Positions 32,565 through 45,169 of a stretch of 64,000 nt of DNA are shown here, piece after piece. Made by a program: the position numbers and the translations under genes. Numbering within the stretch: the stretch's first letter is position 1; each line of letters starts with the position of its first letter. Below the pieces are notes generated by a model. It did no database searches. It was not told where the DNA came from and worked only from the letters and a program-made list of their open reading frames with translations. Location: assembly GCA_936450465.1 (NCBI GenBank), contig OW388304.1, positions 36,919,593 to 36,983,592 on the forward strand, in the 5' to 3' direction. This DNA comes from Gibbula magus (Eukaryota > Mollusca > Gastropoda > Trochida > Trochidae).

Positions 32565-34067
32565 ATTACGTTAAAGGGACAGGGCGACATGATACTTTTT
32601 GTAAAATTGTACAGAGATATTTCATTTATTGTATTACCACATTGCTGCATGATAAGACTATTGTAATTGGACACATAGTGATTTAAATAAATACCCTGAA
32701 CAGCAAAAGAAACGCGAGTTTTAATGATTAGAGTTTCTGTTTGCATAGCTCATGGTTAGGACGTGTCGGAGAACATGTTGAGATATTGGTACTGTAGAGT
32801 ACAGATAGTTATCATTGCAAAGTCAAAAAGTTTCAGTTCGCGTCACGTGTTGTCATGGAAACATGATCTGCATGAGCCTTGTAAAATTCATATTTTCGTG
32901 CTGTAATCCGAGCCTTGAGCTGTGCACTTTTGCCACTTTTTGTTGAATTGGATTTAGGACCTAAGGGAATATTACATTTCGTGTTCTATATATTTCTGTC
33001 TTCATCATCAAACAATATAAACCCTGATGAGCTACTGAGCCCATGGCTCTGTTTTTCTATCTTAACTTACTTTGAAGTATGCCTTTTTGCAACCATTAGG
33101 TGCACGAGGTTACAGCAACATGCTCATTCACTACGAGGTACCCATTGCCAGCTGGGTGGACTAGGACACACAGTCACGTTATATGCTGCACGTTGCTGCG
33201 CCCACCACTAAATGTTTGCATATATTCATGTACCCACCATCTGATTTGAGCGATTATGACATAATTAAACCTAAGGGCCCCGGGATAAAACCTCGACTCT
33301 CCTTTCGATAAAAGAGAACTGTAATATCAAATGATTACGCGAAGGTTGCCTCAAGGCTGTTTTGTGCAAATAACATCGGAATACATCACTGTAAGTCGTG
33401 ACTCAATGAAGGGTGGTTTGTAGAAAAGTTTCCTTCACTTATATTTTATATATAGATGTTGATAAAGTCGTCATTAATAGTGACGTCAAGTTATGATAAT
33501 TATAGATCCGAGGACGTTCTGATGAATAAATTCCGTTTGATTGTTTAGTTGAATAATATTTAGACGTTATAACTATCATTTTCATGCCATACCCCATATC
33601 AGTCCGATACTCCTATTTAAGCCCAAGAGCCGCAGACCAGAGGGCTGATATTGGTGTATGACTGATATGGAGTATGATATGAACAATTATATGACATAAT
33701 CCATACTGTTTTCTAAGTCAGGAAAAAAAGATTCAAAGAAACATTAAGATCCTGATATATATACGAATATATACTCTTAGAGACCTACAAGACGAACAAA
33801 CCCTCGACTATATATAAAAACATCTTTTGAGTGGTGCCTCATATTGAATTTTCAAGTTAATTCAATATTTAATTATGTTACTAAAATGAGTTTCAAGCGT
33901 CCTTGTTTGGAGACTACTCTGAAATGATCTACTCTGACAAAGCTATGCTTTTGATGTTATCTTGTGTTGGTGTGCCAGTAAAGATAGGGAGATTACTTAG
34001 ATTCGTCTGTCTGACATGGTTTTTTGACCAGTCAGCAATATTGATGCGGTTTCCTAACCTCTAACAA
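32565..34067. other. Gene 2 3' flank, shared with gene 4
   Basis: It begins with gttaaagggacaggg. At 32995-33056 a family A 3' end (cctgatgagctactgagccc) is inserted that the gene 4 flank lacks. 33585-33680 is a foldback segment (catatcagtc / gactgatatgg around tatttaagcccaagagc) also present at 59220-59310. No gene is seen. Confidence 0.6.
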
Positions 34068-34150
34068 ATATTCAAAAGATCACATATTATTGATAGATAT
34101 GTGATAAATATGGGAAAGTTTATCTAATTGTATGTAACTCTACATTGTAT
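34068..34150. repeat. Left copy of 83-bp direct repeat flanking the LINE insertions
   Basis: Starts atattcaaaagatcacat and ends ctctacattgtat. The right copy is split into 34937-34965 and 41656-41710, with about four mismatches in total. Confidence 0.8.
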
Positions 34151-34936
34151 AGAGAGAGAGTCTTTATTTCCTCCAGTATTTACCGAAGATTACATATGAA
34201 AATACATTACATTATATTACAAAATAGGCATGGATATAAACTTTTTGCATATTTAAAGATTTATATACAGCAATAATGGACATCAAGTGTATTATGCATT
34301 GTAGCAGTTGACAAAGTGAGGTTAAAGTTCATATACGTACTGTGAAAAGCGTAACAAAATATTTTCCCATAATACTGAATCAATTGTGTGATAAAAGTTA
34401 GTTTCTGCTCCAAACAGAAATGATAACATATCTTGTTCATCTTGCATTTCGAACATTACATAGGTTTCAACATCAAGTTTGTCAATTAGATAAGCAAAGA
34501 AAGTATTTCGTTGGTGTAATAAAGTTTCACAGTGGAGAAGTACATGCAAATCATAGTCAAACGTTTGTTTATTACAAAGAGTACACTCTCTTGATATTTT
34601 AACACAAAGTTGCAAGGGAGATTTATAATTTGGGTATTTATATGCTAGTTGCCATAGACTATGATAAGAGAGTCTCGTATGAATTGATGCATAAAATGAC
34701 ATATTTGAACGATAGGAAGTTTGCGAACGCCACACTTGTTCTTCATAATTATGTACAGTAGTATTTACAATTTTTCTCCATACATCTTTCGGAGGAAATG
34801 TGCCTTGCCCAATATATTTGTTAACATGTGCATTTAGATTATACTTTTTAGATGTTGATAAAAGATCATCACATATATTATTGGATTTAACTGTAGCTGT
34901 GATAGCAGCACAAAATATATGCTTTGCAAAGTTGTT
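34151..34936 (-). mobile_element. 5'-truncated LINE, minus strand
   Basis: The 3' end of the element is at 34151 (on the minus strand it reads ggaaataaagactctctct). The minus-strand frame 34322-34735 and its upstream extension encode the C-terminal part of a LINE ORF2 protein, including the Cys-His motif CTLCNKQTFDYDLHVLLHCE. No reverse transcriptase domain remains. It is bounded by the 83-bp direct repeat, read here as a long target-site duplication. It is related to, but not the same as, the plus-strand LINE. Confidence 0.75.
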
Positions 34937-35190
34937 ATATTCAAAAGATCACATATTATTGATAGGGAAAAGGTCAAGGTCGCCAATAAGTGTGGACGCT
35001 GGTGAAACTTCCCTCGCAATGTTGATGCAGTTTATATGATTTAATGCACCACAATGATACAAAAGTGAGTAACAGCAAATGTGATAACTACTGACTGTCT
35101 TCCATGGTGCTTTTGTTTGACCCTACTGCAGACCAACTAACGTCAATTTTCTCATTTGTTTGAGTGAAGTCATCAGTACACGCGTCGGCC

Positions 35191-36006
35191 ATGTCTCAAA
35201 GTAAAGTACGTGAAAGTGGCCACTCTACAAGATCAACTCTTAGTCTAGAAGATAAAAACGAACTTATTTTAGCTTCTGAACAACGAATTGGTGCTAAGAT
35301 AGAGAGCACTTCTCACGATTTGCAACGATCTATCAATAATGTTGTAAAGGACGTGAAGGAGCTTACATCAAAAGTGAACGAGGTTGAAGCAATGGCGGAT
35401 ATGAACTCGGACGAGCTGCTCCACCTAAAGCAAGGTTTAAACACAGTACAGGCCGATGCAGACTTGAGACAAGGTATGGTCCAGAGAACCCTAATTCAGA
35501 TGGAATTACATGATAGGAGATCTAATCTCCTTTTTAATGGAATACCGGAATATTCAACATCAACGAGAGAGGACACAGAGCACACCCTGAGGGAGTTTAT
35601 GACGACTTCACTAGGAGTCGCCCAGGACATTGTCAAGAACATCCAGTTCAGAGACGTGCACCGCATTCACAGACCAAGATACAGCGTGAGGGAGGAACCT
35701 GATAGGAGACCAAATACGATCATAGCTTGCTTTTCAAAGATGAAAGACAGACATTTTATCTATGACAAGAGGAAGGAGTTGTACCACACAAGCATGAATA
35801 TTCAAACCGATCTACCCCCGTCGATGAAGAAGATCAGATCAGTACTAAACAAGAGAGCGTATGAGATTCGTCAAAAGGACAATTTATATACTCGGGTAAG
35901 ACCAAAAGGCATTGACATGGTATTAGAAGTGAAGGGTCCCGACGAGCCTAACACCGCATGGAGACGCGTAAGTGTACCAATTCCGGATGATCTCAAACAA
36001 TACTGA
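35191..36006 (+). CDS. LINE ORF1 protein (271 aa)
   Basis: An RNA-binding chaperone-type protein of L1-like elements. ATG 35191 is chosen because the upstream part of the open frame has no ATG. Residues about 25-105 are charged and heptad-like (coiled coil). RRSNLLFNGIPEYS at about 115 is the conserved start of the central RNA-binding domain. VHRIHRPR and KMKDRHFIYDKRKEL follow, then a C-terminal basic domain. The frame is intact, in contrast to ORF2. There is no zinc knuckle. Confidence 0.75.
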   Translation: MSQSKVRESGHSTRSTLSLEDKNELILASEQRIGAKIESTSHDLQRSINNVVKDVKELTSKVNEVEAMADMNSDELLHLKQGLNTVQADADLRQGMVQRTLIQMELHDRRSNLLFNGIPEYSTSTREDTEHTLREFMTTSLGVAQDIVKNIQFRDVHRIHRPRYSVREEPDRRPNTIIACFSKMKDRHFIYDKRKELYHTSMNIQTDLPPSMKKIRSVLNKRAYEIRQKDNLYTRVRPKGIDMVLEVKGPDEPNTAWRRVSVPIPDDLKQY

Positions 36007-37610
36007 CGTGTTTAAACTTCAAGATGAACTTATAAACAGAGTAAACTCACAGACTCAAAAAGAATAATAAATTTTGCATATATTTCAAAATAAGATACAA
36101 GATAAATGACTCATGAAAATACAAATAACCATACCTCAAGATGTAGTCATGTCAGAAGAAATATGCAACTCTTGAAAATTAACTATACAGTCTTAACTAA
36201 ACGACCACAGAAAAGAAGTTTATACATGATAGACAGTTCAATTTGAATATATTGAAGTAAAATTGTGACATTTAGGCATTATATTATGCTCCTAACATGC
36301 CTTACTTTGCATATGTACATGTATGCATGTATATATGTATGTATGTACATGTAGTTATATTGGTATATACAAGGGTATGTATAGGTAAACAAAAACTCAT
36401 GTCCTTTGGTCAAGACAGGACAGCCAGTGTGATACAAATACAAGTATACTTCACCCATGAATGTCTATTATTGATATAATTCACTTTAGTAATATTGGTG
36501 AATGTATACATCTATGCTAAATTCTTTTCAAGTGCACTATTTAGAAAATGAATAACGTTTAAGCTGTGTGACCTTTTGGTAAACTAAATATATACTTTGG
36601 CTTTGTACATTATAATTGATGTAAATTTAACAAATATCCTTTTCAAAATATTGTTATTAATCAAAATATGTATACAAGTCTTCAAAATATCCTAATTATC
36701 CTAATTGGTGACTTAATTTTGATAAGTGTATTGACAAGAGTGAATTGTATATGATATTGATGTAGCTTCATTCATTATTATCTAGTAAACATTAGGACTA
36801 CTAGAACAATAATGCTTTTATATTGTATAAAAAAATTTGCAATAGTTGGTTTGTATTAATATATATTTGATGAAGAATTCTGAAATGATTTAGTTAAATT
36901 ATTAGTAAATTTATTTGGATAACATATGATTTGACAGTATGTTTCCAGCTTAGTAGCAAATTTCTGCTGGAAATTACAACCCTTATTCATTAGAGCAGCA
37001 ATAGAAAATGTGGTATATGTAGAACACTGCTACTTATGTTTAATTTATACAAAACGGACATATATGAAACCTAAGGGAAATTACCCTCCCAACTTATCGA
37101 TTGACATTAGTTTTTGACAAGATGACAAATATATATATATATATATCTTATAAACTTAAATGATATAAACACGAAATATACATTTCGAAGTACTCACATA
37201 CGACTAAACGCCTTTGTAAATTCCATTTTAGTATCCATCCACTTGGTGCCATTCAACGACATGCAAATCAATCACGACAGGTAACATGCATTGAAGCAGG
37301 AGACGCACGACCTGCACACTTCGCACGTTAAAGATAGCCTTAAAAGCTGTTACGGGGAATCTTACATGGTTGAAATCTTAAGACGATCATCATTGCAACA
37401 CAAACTGCATCAAATTGCATGAGCTAATTGGTCAAGTCAACTTATTGACTATGATTAATCATTTGTACATATCTTTTCTTTTACATAGTTCACATTTGTC
37501 AACTTTAAAAACTTTTATTTTCCTGATTTTGCATGTAAATACACAATTCAAACATGTTGCGCTTAAAACGGGACTAAAGACTACATTTGCAAGACAACAA
37601 TCCATTGACA
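36007..37610 (+). other. Spacer between LINE ORF1 and ORF2
   Basis: 1.6 kb without a coding frame, unusually long for this element type. It includes a tgta/tgca simple repeat at 36310-36355 and an (at)n run at 37130-37146. Either an AT-rich insertion or a genuinely long inter-ORF region. Confidence 0.5.
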
Positions 37611-40600
37611 ATGGATAAAAACCTTAACATATATTCATCTAATTGTCAAGGGCTGAACAATAAGGAGAAAAGAATAGATGTTTTTCAAAATCTAAAAACT
37701 AAAAAGGCTAACATTTACTGTCTTCAAGATACTCATTTTACACCAGACCTAGAGAACACAATTAAAATGGAATTGGGAACAGAGCATTGCTGGTTTAGCT
37801 CATACAAAAGTAATGCAAGAGGTGTAGCCATCTTTTTTGAAAATGACTTTGAATTCAAATTTGTAAAGTTGAAACAGGATAAAGAAACGGGAAACTTTCT
37901 CGCGATCAAGATTGAAATAAGCACCGGAAAAACACTGACACTAGTGAACGTATTTGAACGTTCTATGAGCATATAATACAAATCATAAAGGAATTCGATT
38001 CGGACCATTCATCGATATGCGGTGATTGGAATCTTATACAAAACCCTGATTTGGATTTATATAACTATAAGCACATAAATAACCCAAATGCGAGAGATAT
38101 TGTACTTGACTTTAAACAGGAAGAAAACCTCATTGATCCATGGCGAGAATTTAACCAGTCTACTAAGCGCTATACCTGGAGGAAATCAAAACCTATTAAA
38201 CAGGCTAGACTTGATTTTTTTCTCATTTCTCGGGATTTAGAGAATTCAATTGTAAAAACAGATATTGACCAAGCATATCGATCAGATCATTCCGCAACCT
38301 GGTTAACATTAAAAATAAGTGATATTGAAAGAGGTAAAGGATTTTGGAAACTTAATAATTCTTTATTGCATGACGAAATATATGTGAAGAAAGTTAAAGA
38401 TATCATTCGAACAACAATTGATAAATATAAAATAGGTCAATTTGGAGATTGTAGTTTAAAAATAAGTATTAATGATCAGCTTTTCTTTGAAACTTTACTA
38501 TTAATGATTAGAGGCCAAACTATAAAATATTCATCTGAAAAAAAGAAAAAACAGAGAAAAAGATGAACAATTGATCCGTAATGAAATTGAAGAACTGCAA
38601 ACTGCTTTAGACACAACAGAAAATATCCAAACTAAAGAACAATTATCTGAAAAACTAAAACTTGCAAACGATAAGCTCGAAAATATCAATAACATTAAAA
38701 CTGAAGGTATAATACTTCGAGCAAAATCTAATTGGAAAGAAAAAGGTGAGAAACCAACAAAATATTTTTTATCTTTAGAAAACAGAAACTTCCTTAATAA
38801 AGCAATATGCAAATTGGAAAAAAAAGACGGAACATTTGCAACAAAAACTAAAGATATCCTGATTGAAACTAAAAGTTTCTTTAAGGATTTGTACACCCAA
38901 AAATACTGTAAGGACGTTGATTTACATGGCATGTTCCAGACATTGAATATTCCAAAACTAATAGAATTGCAGAAACTAGACTTGGAAGGAGAGGTGAATT
39001 ACGAAGAAGTTCTAAAAGCATTGAAAAAAATGAAAAATGAAAAAAGTCCCGGTCCGTCAGGATTTACAGTTGAGTTTTACAAATTCTTTTGGAATGATTT
39101 AAATAGATACCTGATACGATCTTTAAACTACGGCTTCCGTACAGGTGAACTTTCCGTGAGTCAAAAAGCAAGGCCTGATAACTTGTATACCGAAAGAAAA
39201 CAAAGCAAAACATCATTTGAAGAACTGGAGACCCATTTCACTTTTGAATGTTTCATACAAAATCGCATCAGCAACCATAGCCAAAAGAATTAAATCGGTT
39301 TTACCAGATATAATCAATGAGGATCAAAAGGGTTTCATTCCAAAGAGATACATTGGTGAATGTACACGATTGATCTATGATATTATGGATTATTCGGAAT
39401 GTATGGAAATACCGGGATTACTTTTTTTTATAGATTTCGAAAAAGCGTTCGATTCGGTAGACTGGATATTTATCCAAAAGGCCTTAGAATTCTTTAACTT
39501 TGGATCATCTATTCAAAAATGGATAAGTACATTTTATAATGATAAAAAATCGAGTGTTCTTGTCAATGGTTTCGGCTCTAGTTTTTTTCAATTATCAAGG
39601 GGATGCCGACAAGGTGATTTCTCCTTATATCTTTATCCTATGTGCAGAAATACTTAGTATAATGCTGAGAAACAACCCAAACATAAAAGGAATAACAATT
39701 GGTGATGTAGAATATCTCACATCGCAATTTGCTGATGATACGACTTTAATACTTGATGGAACTGAAAAAAGTCTACAAAACGCCCTTCAGACACTGAAAT
39801 CATATTCAGAAATGTCAGGTCTAAAAATAAACCCTTCTAAAACACAAGTGATGTGGATAGGTTCTAAAAGATTTGAAAAAAGTCCTTTATGTGACAATTG
39901 GAAACTAGATTGGTCAAAGACATCTTTCAAAATCTTAGGAATAACATTTACTCATAACCTGGCAGAAATGGTTGAACGAAACTATAAGGATAAACTCAAA
40001 AGTATAAAAATTGAAATGAATATGTGGCTGGCACGTGACTTAACACCACTTGGTTGAAACACAGTGTTAAAGAGTTTGCTGCTCCCAAAACTAAATCATC
40101 TCTTTTCATCATTACCTAATCCTACCAACGAAACAATAAACGAATTGAATAAATTATGTTTTAATTTTATATGGAGAAATAAACCAGATAAAATCAAACG
40201 TAATGTTCTGACAAACACACTTGAAAAGGGGGGTATTAGAGCTGCACACATTAAACATATAATTATGTCACAAAAACTTTCATGGATAAGACGTCTATAT
40301 AATTCAACAAATGGCTCTAAATCAAACCTCTTCCATAAGAATACCTCAACCTAGTTATCAAGTATGATACAGAAATGTGAATCGCATATCAATAAAAACG
40401 TAATTACGGTGAAGACAAACGATTTTTGGAGAGATGTAATAGAGGCTTGGGGTAATTTTTTAACAATTAAAGGAAAGAATACAAAAAACGCAAATGATAT
40501 ACTAACACAGCCCCTGTGGCACAACGCTAACATAACGGAAAACCAATATATAATAAGAGAATGGAAGGTGGTGGTATAAATTGTGTCAATGACATTATTG

Positions 40601-41401
40601 ATAATCAAGGATGCTATCTTGATATAGATACTCTTTCAAAAACGTTCAATGTAAAGACAAATTTCCTTGAATATGCGGGTATTGTTGCAGCCGTAAAATA
40701 TTACACCAAATCTCAATGTAAAGTATTTACCATGAAACAACCAAATCCAATATAACCATTTTTTCTCGAAAATGTGGTAGGAAATAAAACGGGAAGTGGG
40801 GATTTTTATGATATCTTACAGCTTGAAAACATACACTACAGTAGACAAAATTACGAAATAAAATGGGAGAAAGATTTAGATTGCCAAATTCCAGAGAAAA
40901 ACTGGAAAATAATACATCGATCTGCTCACAAATGCCACACATCTACTAACCATTTGTGGTTTCAATATCGTTTGATACACAGGATATTACCTACAAATAC
41001 ATTACTGACCAAAATGGGTTATACAGATAGTGTTATATGTGACTTCTGTGGGGAAAGTGCTGAAACACTGATTCATATAATGTATGAATGCAAAGTATCA
41101 AAACGTATCTGGTCAGAAATCACAGAATGGATTGTGTCAAAAACACAATGTCAATTAAACCTATCAAAACAAACTGTTATTTTCGGATACCTTCAAAACA
41201 AAAAACAATGTCCTTAATCTTATATTGATAATAATAAAATACAATATATTTAGAGCAAAACAACAAAGTAAATTACCAAACATTCAATACTTAAACAACG
41301 ATATCCGCAACATATATAACATAGACAAATTCTCTGCATATACGACATGTAATTATTCAAAATTCATGAAATTCTGGTCATCATGTCACAATCTTTTCTA
41401 A
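37611..41401 (+). pseudogene. LINE ORF2: endonuclease and reverse transcriptase, frameshifted
   Basis: ATG 37611 begins the endonuclease (NIYSSNCQGLNNKEKR, LQDTHF). After a frameshift near 37960 it continues with GDWNLIQ, RLDFFLIS and YRSDHSATWL. A second break lies near 38560. Reverse transcriptase follows: SPGPSGFTVEFY, a break near 39200, NWRPISLLN, FFIDFEKAFDSVDW (motif A aspartates), GCRQGD, a break near 39610, and QFADDTTLI (catalytic Asp pair; Phe replaces the usual Tyr). Further breaks lie near 40057, 40355, 40580 and 40755. The tail has CDFCGESAETLIHIMYEC. A last break near 41215 leads to a stop at 41399-41401. The catalytic residues persist, so inactivation seems to be by indels. 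Confidence 0.8.
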
Positions 41402-41710
41402 CAATTTGAATAAAAGAGTCATATCCTGCTACTGTGATACCAAAATAAATGATGTCCATCCTAAGAATTATATTAGATCATAAAATCTGCCTGCATAAAA
41501 AGGAGTTACTTTTCTCCATTTCACTTGATGTAATTGTCTATATGTCCTAACTGTAATTATGCATGTGTATATAATGTAGTCTCTAACATGCGTTGATTGT
41601 GTATGTACATGACCAAAAATGAATAAAGTTATACAATTTTTTATATTATTGATAGATATATTATAAATATGGGAAAGTTTATCTAACTGTATGTAACTCT
41701 ACATTGTATA

Positions 41711-42460
41711 TAACAAGGGAGGGTGTAGAATGAAAAATATGAAGTTCAACAATGACATTCCTTTAAATTATCCTATCTACTTTACATAAATTGTGCAGTA
41801 GATAATATATTAAAACTCGTTGTTGCCGTAGTTTCGTTAGAAAACACTTTTTGGCAAAGTGTTTTTGAAACCTGGAACGCCTTTAATAGGCTGTACAAAT
41901 GTGATGATAGCAACATTGGATATTATAGCAGAGCTTCTGTTGCTTATTGTGAGTATCCAAAGTCGTGTTTTGCGAAACAATTCCGTATGATATAGAAACT
42001 TATACTATAATGTTATTTATTAAGTTTGTCCGTATTGGCCCAGTTACAGGTCCGAGGTCCGTTGTATTGGCCCGAGACGAAGTTTTTCCCGTATTGGCCC
42101 AGTTTCCCCGTATTGGCCCAGTTGTCGAATCATATGGTCTAGGCCGTAAATGCCGTATAAGTACCATAACATTGACAGTAGTTAACATAGTTAATTAAAA
42201 ATGTCTGTTAAACTGTCTTTCAACAAGTATAACTTAGATATTACACTACTACATTACAATAAGGTCGTATAAAGTATTTATCTTTCTTATCTATTGCTGA
42301 AAAACAGATATTTTAATGAACTGAATCTCATTTAAAAGTGTTCTGTGTATCATAAACCAATCAAATAGAACCATTTGATGATGTGATATGGACATAGAAC
42401 ATCATTTAAGTTAACGACTACTGTTTTTCCTTTGCAAGCTTATTTCAGGTAAGTAATAAT
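41711..42460. other. End of unit 2 flank and start of duplicated block
   Basis: gggtgtagaatgaaaaatat to about 41930 matches 59710-60230. A small insert at about 42025-42180 carries three copies of ccgtattggcccag. From 42230 on, the sequence is part of the duplicated block listed next. Confidence 0.5.
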
Positions 42461-43162
42461 CCCATGCTGTGGAATTCTTTAAAAACTGAAAATACAAATC
42501 ATTCAAAAGTTCCATGTGTACACACATAGTATTTAGAACATTATGTAACTAAATATTTTTTTGGGGAAAATGGGATAAATGTTCTATGCCCAAAACAAAA
42601 ATATGGATGTTTTGGAAAACATATGTGTTTTTCGAATATCAGTTAATTGTTAACATAACAGAGGATTTTTTAATTTGTATGTAAATATTTTCAAATAGCA
42701 ATACGTATACCTTCAATATTCGTTTGATACATGAAACACGTTTATGAAAGTTTATTGATTATTTAAAAAAAAAACTGAATAAAAGCCTGCTCTCATTTAA
42801 GAAGGATGTTTTCATGGAGTCACATAATCTTTTATAAAAAATTCTTAAAGAAAACGCATCTGCATTGCTTGCTCTTCCAGTCTCGATACAAAATGAAAAC
42901 ACTGCATGCCGAACATCCTGCACCATCAGGGTATTTTAATTAAAGAGTCTTTATTATTGATTGAAATAACCTCATGAAGCAGGATGTATTTCAAACAGAT
43001 AAATGGACAGGTTTTTATACATTCAGTTTGTGAAAATAATTTTGAAATCTATTATCTAGCAAAGGTTAATTCCTACACATTTAGAAATATTTGGTAGAGT
43101 GAGTTACTGTATAATAATGAAATTAGTTTTAATGAATGATCAATGCTTTATGATCGCTTACA
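42230..43162 (+). repeat. ~0.95-kb duplicated block, copy 1
   Basis: Near-identical to 50270-51252, including tcatttaaaagtgttctgtg and aaacgcatctgcattgctt. There are several small indels, one being a ~38-bp stretch present only in copy 2 near 51055. The high similarity points to recent duplication. Confidence 0.85.
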
Positions 43163-44368
43163 CTTGTACGGTATTCTCTGTAACAACGCTTTATTTTCTA
43201 TATTAAAGAAGAAAAGGCTTGCAAAATACACTTAATAATCATTTGTAACTTTGAATTGTCAAACCACTATTTTCTCTTGCTCAACCACTGCTATTTCGAC
43301 AAAAATAATGTTTTGATAACTTGCAACTAAGCTTTAGCTTATTGCTATATTGGTGTGTTTCCTTTCATTTCAGCCATAATGGGGGTTTGGGGTGTTTTTT
43401 TTAAAATCATTCTATCGATTTTGTGAGCACCACTTAAATTTCGATATTTCATGAAGGAACAAACTTTCAAGATGCACATATAAACTTTAAAAAAAGGATG
43501 CACCTTGTCAATGCGGGCAAATAGTAAATCATGATGAAGTACCAGGTCACGTGGTTTAGACGCCATATGGAACTATTTCACTTTCTCAAGTTTGCTGACC
43601 CCATGCACTTTTGAAACAGATCCTCTATGAAGATTATTGTACCTAGAAGCTGCAATTTGCATATTTCTTTAGCAGAAGCAATGGTGAATGTTTTTTTCAT
43701 TACCAAACACCTGATACTTTTTGCACAATAATCTTTCAAATTCGGATGGCGTTTTTATTGTACGTATTTCAAAGGGGCAATAACTCCAAACCCGGATTCA
43801 CAATTTCACAATTTTGCAGGACTATCTAACACATATGTATATTAGCAATCAATAACGTAATCCCTTGCAAACATTTATTTCGGGTAATGATCAAGGATGA
43901 AACATTAAACAAAAAAGGTTTACATTTTAAACATAGAGACAACGTTTTAAAGTAGTATAATGACTAAAGGTCCAATATACAAATACGAGGCAAAACGTCA
44001 ATCATGATGACTTTGCAGGTCACCTTCTGTCTTGCCATTGTTGATTGTCGGCATTCTTCAGGCAAAAATACATATAGAGCTGAGGTCGAAGCGAAAGCCT
44101 TGAAGACGTTAGAACTGTCACGGCTGTCCTAGTTAAATATTTTCATTATGATTTTACACATTAACGTTGTCTATTGATTTTAAAAGAGCAAACCATTGAT
44201 TTTAATCTGCTCAAAGACTACAAAGGACCTTGACCAGGCAAACGGATAATTGATGGTGAGTAACCTACATAGATAAAGCACAACACACGAGCTTCTTAAC
44301 AACAGAAATACGAGAGGTTCATCACCAGATAAACAAACACGACGTTCTTGAAATTTATTAACGAAATT
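43163..44368 (+). other. Spacer and 5' flank of C1q gene 3
   Basis: No gene at 43163-44200. From about 44257, gtgagtaacctacatagata matches the 5' flank word of the other copies. Confidence 0.45.
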
Positions 44369-45168
44369 ATGTATTTAACAAGTTCATGCATTGCCTTCCT
44401 ACTTTGCCTGTACGAGACGAGTACTGACAACACGACAGACTACATCCATCAACTGAAGCTGGAGATATCGGACCTCAGAAGTCACGCTCTGGCATCGGAA
44501 CAGAAGCAGGCTGCCGTTCTATCCAGTATTCTCTCCAGGATACAGTCCCAGGACCAGAAGATGCAGTCCCAGGAACAGACGATACAGGATCTCAAGGTTG
44601 TGCTGTTTTCAATTCCTGAAATAGTCAAAACATTTCTTTAAAGCTTTGATGTAATATACTGAGCAACTAGTTTTGTTATTTTCATATCTTTATGTAAAAA
44701 AATCAAGCAAATTTAATTCAAATTAAGTAATTCCTATGCAATCACTTATTCACTTTAATAAAAAGCATTGGAATAGGAGCTTATCAACTCCAGGTCCTAT
44801 CAAGTAATAACGACATTATGGAACTCACGTCAAACACATAATAGTGTATTATATTTATTACCAAGGTCATAACATTTTAAAAAAATGATTAGACTCGAGT
44901 TGGGAATGCTGAGTTATATTATTATCACACCATTCATCAATATTTCTTCGGATATTTTGTCAATGAATACTTGATAATTAAGTATAACGTAAGCAGTTTA
45001 TCATTGGTCCATATACTGTTACAATTTTGAATTAGTATTGTTTTCATTGTATTAGTTTACTTTTTACTAGTTTATTATGAAACATTTCATATCAGCAACG
45101 TTTGCAATACTTACAGACAGAATTAGAAAACGCCACTAAAACTGACTGTCGCTCGGTGTCCACATCAT
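44369..45168 (+). pseudogene. Truncated C1q-domain gene 3 (exons 1-2 only)
   Basis: Exon 1 (44369-44596; MYLTSSCIAFLLCLYETS signal peptide, NTT sequon, 76 codons with about two heptads) ends ctcaag|gttgtg. Exon 2 (45117-45168) has lost the usual final G: the donor context is catcat|gtttgt in place of catcag|gtttgt. No exon 3 or 4 was found up to 52 kb. Intron-2-type sequence persists at 48040-48300 and unit-end sequence at 50150-50230, so the C1q half was deleted or replaced between about 48.4 and 50.1 kb. If transcribed it could at most give a secreted coiled-coil stub. Confidence 0.7.
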
Positions 45169-45169
45169 G

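Larger units (their letters stand above)
34966..41642 (+). mobile_element. Near full-length L1-like LINE, inactive
   Basis: It is flanked by a 13-bp target-site duplication, atattattgatag (34953-34965 and 41643-41655). The content in order is ORF1, a 1.6-kb spacer, an apurinic endonuclease, reverse transcriptase and a Cys-His tail, with a 3' end gaataaagttatac followed by a T-rich stretch. The organisation and motifs fit the L1/Tx1 group. ORF2 is split by about six frameshifts, so it cannot be autonomous now. It inserted into the right flank duplication of the older minus-strand LINE. Confidence 0.85.

Noticed and set aside
35164..35190. Earlier start for LINE ORF1
   Set aside because: The upstream codon is GTG; the first ATG is at 35191.
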